This document shows, one piece after another, positions 21,272-33,660 of a stretch of 64,000 nucleotides of DNA. The stretch covers positions 43,193,507 through 43,257,506 of the forward strand of contig CM055107.1 of NCBI GenBank assembly GCA_029204225.1, given 5' to 3'. The translations under genes and the position numbers were made by a program. Source of the DNA: Diphasiastrum complanatum (lineage: Eukaryota; Streptophyta; Lycopodiopsida; Lycopodiales; Lycopodiaceae). Positions within the stretch are counted from its first letter, which is position 1. The number at the start of each line of letters is the position of its first letter. The notes beneath the pieces are model-generated. The model was not told the DNA's origin and did no database searches. It saw only the letters and a list, made by a program, of their open reading frames with translations.

Positions 21272-22020
21272 TGTTGGAGTTAATCTTACTCCTACTCATC
21301 CTAACTGCCCTCCAATTCACTCATGTAAATTACTCTCTCAAAGCAGTTTGCAGATGAACTGATTGTTGCACAGTTCGCATTTTTACTTGCAAACTTCAAA
21401 GCCCGACAAAGTCTTCTACTTAACATTTCAAGCATTCTGAGCACAAAAAGGTTTTTGCGAAAAATGCGACAAAGGTGTTCTACTCGGGTTTTCGGGCCAT
21501 TTCGAGCACCCGACAAATGCGACATATTTTCGAATAATGCAAGGAATGCAACATACTGCAGACTTACACAAGAAACTGCTAAGTAACCGCTTGCGACCTG
21601 CTTGCGGTTACGACCGCACCGCAATATCACACTCCTACAGTCACATGCGAAGAAGATTGCGATTGTCTACATATTTACGCTCTTCCAATAATCGATCTAC
21701 GGATCTACTCTAGAATTGTTAATGATCTTTTAAACTCTGTAATTAGACTAACATAAGATCATCCAACTATATAAGCAAATGAGAGATCAAAAGTTTGATT
21801 AATCGATCAATATCCACGATAGAGATAAAAATGACCAAAACTGGTCTTCACAGTATATGACTCCTCAGAGTTAGAGATCATATAGAGAGAGTAAAAGTAT
21901 TCAAATCTATAGCAATTGATTTGATTCTGTAAGTAGAATCATGCGCTTATTAGCGTGATTGTCTTGTGATCTGATAGTTGTTATTACAACATTGAATATA
22001 CAGAATCATTGTTGTTCTAT
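21272..22020 (+). repeat. 3' LTR of the old copia family
   Basis: It starts TGTTGGAGTTAATC directly after the polypurine tract. The first about 130 bp match the minus-strand remnant ending at 6171. The 3' boundary is not visible; 22020 is an estimate before the CT array. Confidence 0.6.
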
Positions 22021-22261
22021 CTCATTGCATTCATGTTGAATGTTTATTAACTCTCACTCTTCTTTCATTACTATCACAAGTACTTCAGTAATGAAGAAAT
22101 TCATGGCTATAATAGATGCCCAATTGTGGTTGAGATGATGGACCTTGTAATAATAAGTGGGCCAATGAGAGAAGGAGCCCACCAAGCCCTTTCTAAAAAA
22201 GAGGATATTTTTTTTGTAAAGGATTCACATTTTGATAATAGAATGAGACTACTCATTTGAG

Positions 22262-23104
<843 letters not shown>

Positions 23105-23965
23105 CAACTTTGAAAATTTTCCTACAATTCTAGAAATACTATCTAACCTTGTCATCTCCACTGAACCTTCTCCTAATATTTCTCTATCACATATCCAAGG
23201 GTTGAGGATAGATCAGAAAAGATGAAAAAGTCATTGCATTTTGATTATTGGCACTTACACTAATTTGCAAAGTTACTATCAGTGACAATTTTTTGCTAAT
23301 TTTCTTGCATAGCTTTGGAAATTTCCTTACACTTCCAAAAATACCATGTGACCTCACCATATTCAATGTACCTTCTCCTAATATTTCTCTTTACATATCC
23401 AAGGGGTGAGGATAGATCAAAAAATCTCAAAAAATTATTGCATTTTGAATACTAGCACTTGCATTATTAACCTCAAAAAACTGCGTAGTGACAAGTTTGT
23501 GCTAGATTTTTTGCATAACTTTGGAAATTTTCCTACACGTCCAAAAACACCATTTGACCTCGCCATCTTCATTGTACCTTCTCCTAAGATTTCTCTATCA
23601 CATACCCAAGAGATCACAGAATCTTAAAAAGTTATTGCATTTTCAATATAGGCACTTGCCCAATTAGCTTCCAAAAACTACCTCATGACAATTTTCTTGC
23701 ATAACTTTGGAAATTTTCCTACATTTACAGAAATACAGTCTGACCTCACCATCTTCAATGTACCTTCTCCTAAAATTTCTCTCACATATCCTAGGAGTGA
23801 GGATAGATCACATATCCAAGGAGTGAGAATAGATCACAAAAGCTCAACAACGTTATTGCATTTTAAATACTAGCACTTGCACAATTAACTTTCGAAAACT
23901 GCCTAGTGACAATTTTGTGCCAGTTTTCTTGCATAACTTTGAAATTTTTCTTGTTAATTTAATAG
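23105..23965 (+). repeat. Tandem array, about four 205-bp units
   Basis: The phrase AACTTTGGAAATTTTCCTAC (with variants) recurs at 23106, 23311, 23517, 23703 and 23935. Spacings are 205, 206, 186 and 232 bp. Each unit also carries TGTACCTTCTCCTAA.ATTTCT, ATATCC.AGG.GTGAG.ATAGATCA and a TTATTGCATTTT.AATA box. Units are about 80 percent alike by eye. No coding content. Confidence 0.9.
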
Positions 23966-25099
23966 AAATGACTTTGCCTTTATGCTCATATGGATGAACA
24001 TATATCTAACTTTGGTTTTTTCAACTTATGTTTGCTCAAACTAGCTATACTTGTATAAATGTAGGTCTCCATTAAAGTTTTGGGTGTCTTCAAGTTTCTG
24101 ATTTTTAGCGTACAAAGTTGTAGAAATAATTCATCTTTTCACACTCGATCTTACTAACATTTAGAAGTCAACTTGTTTGATTTTTAATGTGCATTGTGAG
24201 TCATTTGGAGTAAGTTTTCTATTGTATAAAAGTGATCAAATTTGTGAATTCTTGAAGTTATATTGTCTTGTATATATTCACACACTAAAGCTGCATACAT
24301 CAAACCTCTTGGAATATAGAGGAATGGTGGTTTAAGTGTTCCATATGGGGCGGAATATCCCTTGTGGATAGGAATCAACCCCCCTTTTAATTTCTCACAT
24401 AGATCACAACCAGCGAATCACTTGTTGGAAAATACAAGTATTGTTTGGTTCACAGGCACCTTAAAATCCGATCCCACATCTAGTCACTTGTACATTCTGT
24501 AGATAACGTGCACTCCATGGAACATCAAGACGAGTTACCATTTTACAACTGTACCAAGAAATTCATCTTATTAGTCAGCTACAGAAATGATCGATAAACA
24601 CTTACCATGTAAAATTGATCATAAAGCAACCGCTTGATAGAGATGAATTTATCAGTAGTCAAGACATGCTACTATGCACAAAGTTTTTTTTATTATCTCA
24701 TGAATGAACTATATCACCTTATTTTACACACACATGGGTATCATTGAAGTGAAAAGTGTCTAGCAACTTACGAGAAAAATGGACATGGATCAACCAACTC
24801 AAATACCAATAAAATCATGGTAGTTGGTAATCTAAACAAAATTGGATGTTTACAAGAGTATATCTATACCGATGGAAACAAACCCTTTGCTTCAAAAAGT
24901 TGAGATGTTTCGGCCAAATCTTCCCCTTGGTCATGACATTCCTTATAACCAATCAGCTAATCTGGACACAACTATAATCATCGGTTCCTATATCGAAAAA
25001 TAGTATCTATCTTAGGTGCCGATCGATTAGGGGAAATTCTGAGGTCCTGAGAACCATTCATCTTACCTCATCAACTACAAGAGGACTAGGGATGAGATT
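23966..25099. other. AT-rich interval, no gene
   Basis: No recognisable ORF or repeat boundary. The last part may be eroded minus-strand copia sequence continuing from the RT fragment at 25100-25307. Confidence 0.4.
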
Positions 25100-25307
25100 A
25101 TCCTAGTGCTTCTCAATCATTTCAATCTAAGAACTTGGATGATCCTTGTTCTATTAAGGATTCTCTCACGACGATCCATTGACCTCTTGATCTTTAACAT
25201 TTGTCATGATAAGATCCAAGTAATATTGCCTAGAAAGTAGTATACTGGCCCAAGGTCTGAAATATCAAATTTTTAAAAAATGTCTGATTTAGTCTTTATT
25301 AACAATT

Positions 25308-26038
25308 TGTGAAGAATTGAAAAAGATTATCTATGTTAGATATAGGCTTATGTTTTTTATATCAAGCATCTAGGTGTAGGATGTTGATAGGACCAAATTT
25401 GGCATAGATGGCAAATTACCCATTTCTACTTGTAATGCCACTATTTAGCCAAAATAGAGTAAGAGGCTAAACTCGTGCCAATTAGAGTGTAGACAAGTGT
25501 AATACTTTTGTTTGATGAGATTTAAGAGGTCCAATAGGATTTAGAGGTGGAACCTTGAGGGGTCCAATAGAATTTGAGATTTGCTTGAAACTGGTCCAAT
25601 AGAATTAAGAGGTGAATGGATCAATGGTCTAATAGGATTAAGAGGTGGCAAAAATGTGGTCCAATCATAGTTAATCATAGTGGTAGCTCATGGGTCTACT
25701 AGTATCATTGTACTTCTCATTTGGATCTAATTGATTTAGAGATTGAGTGGATTTTGAGTGTTATTGGTTTCCTAGATTTCTCTCTCTACTCGAGAGCTAT
25801 TGATGATTTTCTCTTTCTACCCGAGGAGAGCAGCTTGTTTTTTCTTAGATTACTTTTGGAACACTTCCCACATGTGTGAGTGAGAGTTGGAAGTGATTGA
25901 ATGCATGTAGTAGTGTGTTTTTGCCATAGAATCAAAGATAGATCTTGAATCTCAGTCTCGTCTTGATCTTGGTGCATCTACACACCTTAGGAGATCACAA
26001 GTACATGTTGTTAATAGTCCACACGTGTGAAATCAAAA
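25308..26038 (+). repeat. 5' LTR of the deleted copia
   Basis: It begins TGTGAAGAATTG and ends just before the primer site. The expected terminal CA reads AA here, a point change relative to the other LTR, which ends CAACA. Confidence 0.9.
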
Positions 26039-26051
26039 TGGTATCAGAGCC
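26039..26051 (+). other. Primer binding site (tRNA-iMet type)
   Basis: TGGTATCAGAGCC sits directly after the 5' LTR. Confidence 0.95.
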
Positions 26052-26794
26052 TACCTAAGGTTACCATGCATTTTGATCGATTTAAGTGAAAAATTTTCAT
26101 CAATCTTGAGCTAGAAATTGTCAAGATCCATTTTCCTAGCTATCTTGTCTAATTTTGGATCAAAAGAGATCAATAGGGCATTGATTGGGTCTGAAATGGT
26201 ACTGTACGAAATCAAGTGCTTAGACACGTGTGAGGAACATCCAATTTCAGATTGAAAGTTCTCTCTCATGCTTGATCCATTTATCTTGCTTCATAGCTTG
26301 TTTCGAAGCTATTTTTGTCTAGTTTTTGATGTAATCAGTTTCATTCCATTTGGTTGAGCCAATCAGAAGTTATAAGCTTTTAAAGAAGGTTAGGTAGGGC
26401 ACCTAGAACTGGGTGGACACATTTGTTTTGGTCAAGAGATTGCTTGTTAGATCTCTGTTCACAGTTGTATGGTTACCAATCTCATCTATAAGTGATCTAG
26501 ACATTGTTTTGAGATCATAGCCAATTTGTTTCATGCAAAATCATTGAGTTTGAGTCAAATTTGGTTACTTAGTGTATTTCACATGTGCTAAGAGTAAATG
26601 ATCCTAACTTTTTCTATAGTCCATCATTTCATGTGAAATAGATCTTGATTTAGAGAGATTTGAGTAGCTAGTGAAAATCAATTCACAAATAGTTGCAAGA
26701 TCTTTCATAAGAGGAGATAGTACTTCATTATTGGATCCTATTGAGAGTGTGTAGCAACATTTATTGTTCATCATTTGAGTTTTCTTCACTTCAA

Positions 26795-28617
26795 ATGGCT
26801 TCAAGAGTTCATCTTTGTTGGAACCAAGTGAAAGATTGTCCACTTCAAACTATTCAATTTGGAAGATGAGGATGGAGTCCATCTTGGTCCTTCAAGATGT
26901 GATGGACATAGTTCTTGGCCTTGAAGAAGAACCACAAGTTCTTCAAGAAGTTCAAAAATACAAAAGAGAGCTAGAATGGCTCTCCACTACATTAAGATGA
27001 ATGTCTGAGATATTGAGGGAGATAGGTATGTGTACAACAGCCAAAGAAGCTTGCGATTGTCTCAAGACTATCTATGAGGCTAAGAACACCTCTAGGCTCC
27101 TCACTCTTAGAAATCAAATCTTTCAAAGTATCCAAAAGAGTGATGAGAGTGCATCTAGTTATGTTTTGAGAGTAAAAGATATTCACAAAGAGCTTGCTTG
27201 CATTGGTGATTCCATCAATCAAAATGAGCTAGTCCAAGTCATTCTCAATGGCTTGAGAAGTGAATTTGATAACCTTGTCCAATCCTATTCCATTAAGGAG
27301 GAGCTACCAAGTTTGGAGGCTCTCCAAAGTGTGCTAATTTTTGAAGAATCGAGACAAGAGTACAAGCTCTTGAGGATGGACAAGCTTTCTCTCACTCATA
27401 ATGATGGAAAAGCCCTCTTTGCCAAGGACAAGCACAAAGGGAGGAGCAAGAACAAATTTCAACAATCCTCAAGCAAGGACAAAGCCAAATCCAAAGACAA
27501 AGATGAGGAGGAAGATGATTCTCTAATTATTCATCATCCAAGCTCAAGAAGAAGAAGATCAAGTGCTTTTATTGTGGCAAGAAAGGCCATTATGCCACCA
27601 ATTGCTTCAAGAAGAAGAATCAACTCAAGAAAGCCAACATCACCAATGAGAAGGAAGACACTACTACAAGTGATGGAGAGGGATCTCTTATGGTCTCTAG
27701 CTTCTCATCTATTCCTTTCAAGAAGGACGGCTTATGGTATATTGATAGTGGAGCCTCTTCACATATGTGTAGCTCCAAGGATTCTTTCTCTTCTATTGCA
27801 CCTTATGATGGAGTCAAGAAATCAATATACACTGCAAATGATTTTGAATGTCCTATTGAAGGCATAGGGAACATTTCCTTAAAGCTTGCATCCTCTAAAG
27901 TTCTTTCTCTTTATAAAGTGCTTTATGTGCCTAAGCTTACTAAGAATCTCATTAGTGTTGGCCAATTGCTTGATAATGGCCTTGAAGTAAAATTCAATGT
28001 TGATACTTGTACTATCAAGAAGAATGATGAGATACTTGCATTAGGATCTAGATTTGGAGGCATCTATGAACTAGATCCAAATGAATATGTGAATGCTTGT
28101 AATGTTGCTCTTGTGAACAAGCTCTCTATGGAGGAATTATGGCATAGGATGTTGGGACATCCCAACTACAATCCATGCTCTCTATGATCAAAGAGGCCAA
28201 AGCTATTGGCTTGCCAAGGTCATTCTCCAAGAAGATCAAGCCTTGTGAGGCTTGTGCTATTGATAAATCTCACAAAAAGCCATTTACAAGATCTTCTATC
28301 AAAAGCAAGCATCCTTTGGAGTTAATCCACTCAGATGTGCATTTCTCATCAACTATAGGCAAGGGAGGAGCCACTTGTTTTGTTACTTTCATTGATGATT
28401 TCACAAGATTCACTTGGATATATCTTCTTGCTTCTAAATCTATGGTGTTTGATCATTTAATTATTTTCAAAGCTTATGTAGAGAAGCAATTCTCATTCAA
28501 GATTAAAGTTCTTAGATGTGATGGAGGTGGTGAATATATCTCCAATAAATTTCATGCAAGCATAGATCTAATCTTGGAGTTACATCAAGATCAATGCTCA
28601 AATCTTCATAGATAATT
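26795..28617 (+). pseudogene. Copia gag-protease-partial integrase, RT deleted
   Basis: Gag begins MASRVH near 26795, then a frameshift leads to LSTSNYSIWKMRMESI (gag N-terminal motif). A stop at 26998 is followed by a long open gag stretch (27001-27540). The CCHC knuckle CFYCGKKGHYATNC lies near 27562 after another frameshift. Protease (YIDSGASSHM) and GAG_pre-integrase (LWHRMLGHP) are open at 27690-28187. Integrase runs from 28175 with CEACAIDKSHKK, HSDVHFSS and RCDGGGEY (catalytic Asp kept). It then jumps within a few codons to the C-terminal tail of the polyprotein, read in another frame as LGVTSRSMLKSS and a stop. So about 2 kb of integrase end, RT and RNase H were removed by one deletion near 28557. 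Confidence 0.85.
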
Positions 28618-28629
28618 TTTTAGGAGAAG

Positions 28630-29362
28630 TGTGAAGAATTGAAAAAGACTATCTATGTTAGATATAGGGGTCTTATGTTTTTTATATCAAGCATCTAGGT
28701 GTAGGATGTTGATAGGACCACATTTGGCATAGATGGCAAATTACCCATTTCCACTTGTAATGCCACTATTTAGCCAAAATAGAGTAAGAGGCTAAACTCG
28801 TGCCAATTAGAGTGTAGACAAGTGTAATACTTTTGTTGGATGAAATTTAAGAGGTCCAATAGGATTTAGAGGTGGAACCTTGAGGGGTCCAATAGAATTT
28901 GAAGTTTGCTTGAAAATGGTCCAATAGAATTTAGAGGTGAATGGATCAATGGTCCAATAGGATTAAGAGGTGGCAAAAGTGTGGTCCAATCATAGTCAAG
29001 CATAGCGGTAGCTCGTGGATCTACTAGTATCATTGTACTCCTCATTTGGATCTAATTGATTTTGAGATTGAGTGGATTTTGAGTGTTATTGGTTTCCTAG
29101 TTTTCTCTCTCTATTCGAGAGCTATTGATGATTTTCTCTCTCTACCCAAGGAGAGCAGCTGTTTTTACTTAGATTACTTTTGGAACACTTCCCACATGTG
29201 TGAGTGAGAGTTGGAAGTGATTGACTACATGTAGTAGTGTGTTTTTGCCATAAAATCAAAGATAGATCTTGAATCTCAATCTAGTCTTGATCTTGGTGCA
29301 TCTACACACCTTAGGAGATCACAAATACATGTTGTGGACATTCTACACATGTGAAATCAACA
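28630..29362 (+). repeat. 3' LTR of the deleted copia
   Basis: Collinear with the 5' LTR over its whole length, with scattered substitutions and a 2-3-bp indel near the start. Confidence 0.9.
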
Positions 29363-30300
29363 CAATTGAGTATCATTATTGAGAATTAATGCATCATCTA
29401 TATGGAATGCAATAATTGCATATCTTGAATCAAAATTCTCAATATAAACATTTGAATCAACAGCATTAGGAGAGAATCCTATTTGTATCAAATAGGAATT
29501 GATCCTCTCAAACCAAGATAAAGGAGCTTGTTTTAGGCCATAGAGGGCCTTATGCAGTTTGAATACCTTACTTTCTTGACTTTTCATTTCAAATACTTCA
29601 AAATGGAAGATGTAATTGTTTTCATTAATTATACCATTCAAAACAGTTGTCTTGATATCCACTTGATGGATTTCAAATTGTAGCTAGTCTAAAATTTTGA
29701 TTAACTACAATTTAAATACCAAAATAAAGGTCTTTGTGTGATTGATACCTTGGTTTGAGAGTATCCTTTGGCTACAAGTTTATCTTCCATTTTAAGATAC
29801 AACCATTAGAATCGTTTTTTTTAAAGATCCATTTTGTGTCGATTCCACTTTTTGGAAGGCACTAAATCAGAGATTATGTCTAGCTCATCATGAGTGAATT
29901 GTATTCACTTTATAATGATTTTTACCATTTTTTTGCATCAAGGAACTCAATGCTTTTTCAACATTGACTGGTTCTTCAATTGAGTTCCAATATGCTTGAG
30001 GAGTATATCTCTCAAGTGAATTCCATTGCCTTGTGGATCTTCTTACTATAGGCTAGTCTCCAAAATCTGAGTTTGATGTAGTAGCTTCCTTAACATCAAT
30101 TTCACTTGAATTAATTTTTCTTACAGGGCTGAAACTAGTTGATGCTGAATCGATACTTGAAATATGATCTATTGCAGTGTCAATATTATTTCTTGTTGTA
30201 GAGTTGAAATTGGTTGTGGCTGAATCGATCCTTGGAATGTAACTTCCTACTTTAGTGTCAAATCTGATGAGGTTGGTTGATATGGAAAAAGTAGACCGTT

Positions 30301-31790
30301 GGTTAATTGAAGGGTATTTTGGAAACTTTTGAGATTTAGTCCGGACCCATTAACTCATAATTTACAAAATCAAAGAAACCTTGAAGTTATTTCTCACCTT
30401 TTTAGAACCTTTACTTTTTTAAATTTTCTCAAATATTGAATATCAGACAGATTTCATATGATCCTTCTAGTGTGAAGTTATTTCTAAAGGATTATTGTCA
30501 TGTGAATGATTACTTATAGGCATAAGGCTTAGAATTTTTGAATGAATTCTTGAGTCTTTTGTGGTTTCAATTTCTCAAAATCCAGATTATCTCTTATGCA
30601 TAGATAGATCTCAGATAGTTGATGTTTTCTATCACTTGTATTGAAATTATCCGCGGGGAAAGTCTTGAAAATAATAGAGTGAATCCTTTTAGGAAAGGCA
30701 CTTATTATTGGCTTTTCAAATATTTTCAAATGTCATCTCTCCAGTTAACTTTTTGTAAGAGATTCGGAAATTTCTTTTGTGTAAAAGTCTACCATCAAAT
30801 CTGTTGGTTGCATAGTGTCTGGAAAAACTAGTTGAGGTATAGAAATGTGGTTATCTAAAAGCATTTTCAGACAAACCTAGAGTAAGATACAAGACTAGAG
30901 CTTTTCGAATAAGAAAAATTTTATAGGAATTGTGTGAAACGATTTGGAACCAGAATTGAAAATCATTATAAGTAGTACTGAGAAAGATCACTAAAGTGAT
31001 TGTTCATCTAGTTGTTGGTAATCTTTTCTATGAAGTTTAACACCTTTCTGCAAAAATATCAATTCTCTCTTAGAGGAACCTTCATCTGGACCTTCGTCAG
31101 AGTCAAAGCCAGTCCAACATACTATTTTTTTATAATATGTAAGTTGGGTGAACTTTAAGTCAAGGTCAGTTGTCATATTGATCTTTTTTTGTCAAAAGAA
31201 AAGTACTCTTTTGTGAAAGATAATAGTAACACTCTTGATCCTTTGTCTGAATCTTCGCCGACTTGTTTGAGGTTTCTAAATATAGTATTTCATCAATTTG
31301 AGTTCGACGAAGGTTAGATCTATTAGGATCATCAAAAAAGTCTATTGTAATCCTTGTCAAGCTCCAAAAAACCATTGTTCGTCATAAAGAACCTTCGTCG
31401 GTTCTACCCTAGCCTTATCAGTACCAAAAATACCTACTGTCAATCAGACAAAAGTTAGTTTTACCAGATTTGTCAGAAATAGCCAAAAAGGTGATTTAAC
31501 CCAAAATAATAGTGAAAGAACTCTTGCCGAATCAACCTTCGCCAGTACTATTTTTGAGTTTTGATCTATCAAATATAGCTACTATCAAATCTTTGGAAGA
31601 TTTTGTTATAGTCTAATTTTGATTCTAAAAAATCTTTATTTTAGATTGTCAATCTCCTTGTCAAGATTTTTTTTCCAAAATCAAAAATCTGATTATTGTC
31701 AAGTAATAGAGTTTTTTACAGATCTGATCAAATATAGGAGTTGATTGAAATATATAGATCCAATCTCATCGTTTTAAGTGATTTGCAAAG
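30301..31790. other. Interval before a gypsy gag, possible leader or LTR
   Basis: No recognisable coding region. The second half repeats the phrase CCTTCG(T/C)C(A/G)G or its complement several times (near 31087, 31253, 31305, 31389, 31522). Because a gypsy gag starts at 31791, part of this may be its 5' LTR and leader, but I find no TG...CA boundary or primer site. Confidence 0.35.
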
Positions 31791-33660
31791 ATGTCTCCGT
31801 TCATCACTCCACAAGTTATTGCTAGAAGGTCACCTCGTCTAGATATACCAAAGTATAATAGGTTATCTGATCTAGTCAGATTTCTCAAAATCTTTTTGAA
31901 ATCATGTGAGGTTTATGGTGAAGTTTTCCCACAAGATAAACTTAAGCTATTTTCTATGGAGCAGCACAAGATTGGTTTTATAACCAAGGTGAGACTGAAC
32001 GTATGGATTGGGAAGTGGTTAAAGCTAGCCTAATCACAAGATTTATACCCAAAAAATTCTTGGAAGATCTTTTTCTACTTTTAAATAAAATTAAAATGGG
32101 AAAGAGAGAAATGGGCGAGATTATATTGAACGGGTCAAACACCTCATATCTGAGTGTAATCCTGAATTAATCAATAATGATGCCATGATTATGTGGTTTT
32201 TGGCAGGTCCACCTAAAAGGATTAGACACGAGCTTAAACTCCGAGCTGATTATATGTCATTACAACATGCTATGGACAATGCAATACATGAGGAAGATGA
32301 AGATGCAGATGATCAATCAAATATTGGAATGTTGCCATATACAACTGGGAAAACTAGCACAACATCCACCACTATTGCATTCACGAACATCAATGCAACA
32401 GCAGAGTTGATGATTAACGAGTTCAAAAAAATTGGTCAAAAGCAACAGATGCAGTCACAATTCGATGAGAAGATGAAAGCATTGGAAGAGTAGCAAGCTA
32501 AGAGTTTGTTAAGACATTTCCTAGTCAAGAAAATGTCTGGTGTGTGATCTATGCGGGGAATCACACCATAAATGAGTGTCCAATAGTGAAAAGACATATG
32601 ACAAATACTATTTGTCATTTGTGCAACTCTACTAGACACGAAACAACTTTTTGCTCATTTAATTTTCGGATTATCCAACAAAGATACGCTAAGCTTCAAT
32701 ATCGGGAACCTAGTACCTAGAATGGACCTGATGCTAAGAACCAGGCCCATGGCCTTGGATTTCCTAAACGACTAGCTTTGCTAGCTCCATCAACACAACA
32801 GGCTCCTCCTACGAATCTAATGGAACCAAAATCTTTATTTGGTAAGGAGCAATGGAATTACAATATGATCAAGATATTGGTCCTTCATAGCAATATGCTA
32901 TCTATGTTGCTATGCAACAACAACAGTCTAGTCAATGGACTAGAGCACCACTTGGATGCTTTGCATGTGGTGAAAATCATAGAGTTGTTGAATGTCCCAT
33001 ATCCCATTCTGTCAAAAATGCAGTGATGGACATTGTTATAAGGACTATCCAGCACGACCAAAACCACCGCCGATAACTGCTCCATTGAATATGATTACAA
33101 TCAAGCAAAGACCAGCAACCCAGTCTACTAAACTAAGTGTACCATTCATGGTTGTTACTAGATCTCAGAAGCAGAAAGAAGTTGTTGTTGATCCAATGCT
33201 TGCTGAATCTGTGCCATCTACTGATATACCTACTACATCAGGAATGTATCCGAATCTCAACTCAGAAAAGAAGAAATACCATATTATCTTACATATGGTA
33301 TGCATCCTATTCTTCCAATTGAATGCGAAGTGCCAACCTTTTGAATACAAACACAAAAAAGGACTGAAACGGAATGTATAGATATAGGTATTAAGATTGT
33401 TGACCTTAAGGCCGAAGTTTATGCTCTCATATATGATAGTCGCCATCAGAAATTCCCTGGTAAACTTCATATGAGGTGGATGGGACCGTACAAGGTTATT
33501 GAAGTATTCGAAATTGGTCTTGTCTAACTTCAGTCACTTGATTGGATTAAACATATGCAAGAAGAAGAGGCCTTGGAAGCCGCTAAAGATGCAGCCAAAG
33601 TACATAATCCACGAACATATGTTATACTTAGTTACTTCATCACGAAGAACCCTTCAAGAT
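31791..33660 (+). pseudogene. Ty3/gypsy remnant: gag joined to integrase tail
   Basis: Gag starts MSPFITPQVIARRSP and continues after a frameshift with the capsid segment VKHLISECNPELINNDAMIM and a Glu/Asp-rich stretch (32185-32493). Three CCHC-type knuckles follow (CDLCGESHHTINEC near 32535, CHLCNSTRHETTFC near 32610, CFACGENHRVVEC near 32955). At about 33290 the sequence passes directly into the end of gypsy integrase: YGMHPILPIE, then FPGKLHMRWMGPYKVIEVF (33450-33510). Protease, RT, RNase H and most of integrase are missing. The same integrase tail is found in the gypsy ending at 45770. Stops occur throughout. Confidence 0.8.

Larger units (their letters stand above)
25308..29362 (+). mobile_element. 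Internally deleted Ty1/copia element with both LTRs
   Basis: LTRs of 731 bp (25308-26038) and 733 bp (28630-29362) enclose only 2.6 kb. Target duplication is CAATT at 25303-25307 and 29363-29367. The primer site is TGGTATCAGAGCC at 26039-26051; a purine-rich tract (TAGGAGAAG) precedes the 3' LTR. LTRs differ at a few percent of sites by rough count. Gag, protease and part of integrase are present; RT and RNase H are gone. It is related in sequence to the young copia at 7555-13711 (shared gag N-terminus, HSDVHxxS in integrase, similar C-terminal tail), but the LTRs are different. Confidence 0.9.
25100..30300 (-). pseudogene. Decayed minus-strand copia RT, split by another copia
   Basis: On the right of the inserted element, 29368-29662 (minus) encodes copia RT: MDIKTTVLNG, LYGLKQAPLSWFERI and a degenerate catalytic box AFHIDDALIL (YVDD lost). 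It ends in NNDTQL at the insertion site. On the left, the minus strand from 25307 continues as LLIKTKSDIF, then KFDISDLGPVYYFLGNI. The two halves are consecutive parts of one RT. Farther upstream (29663-30300, minus) the sequence is more eroded and only suggests the integrase-RT linker. No start, no full domains and many stops. Confidence 0.75.
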
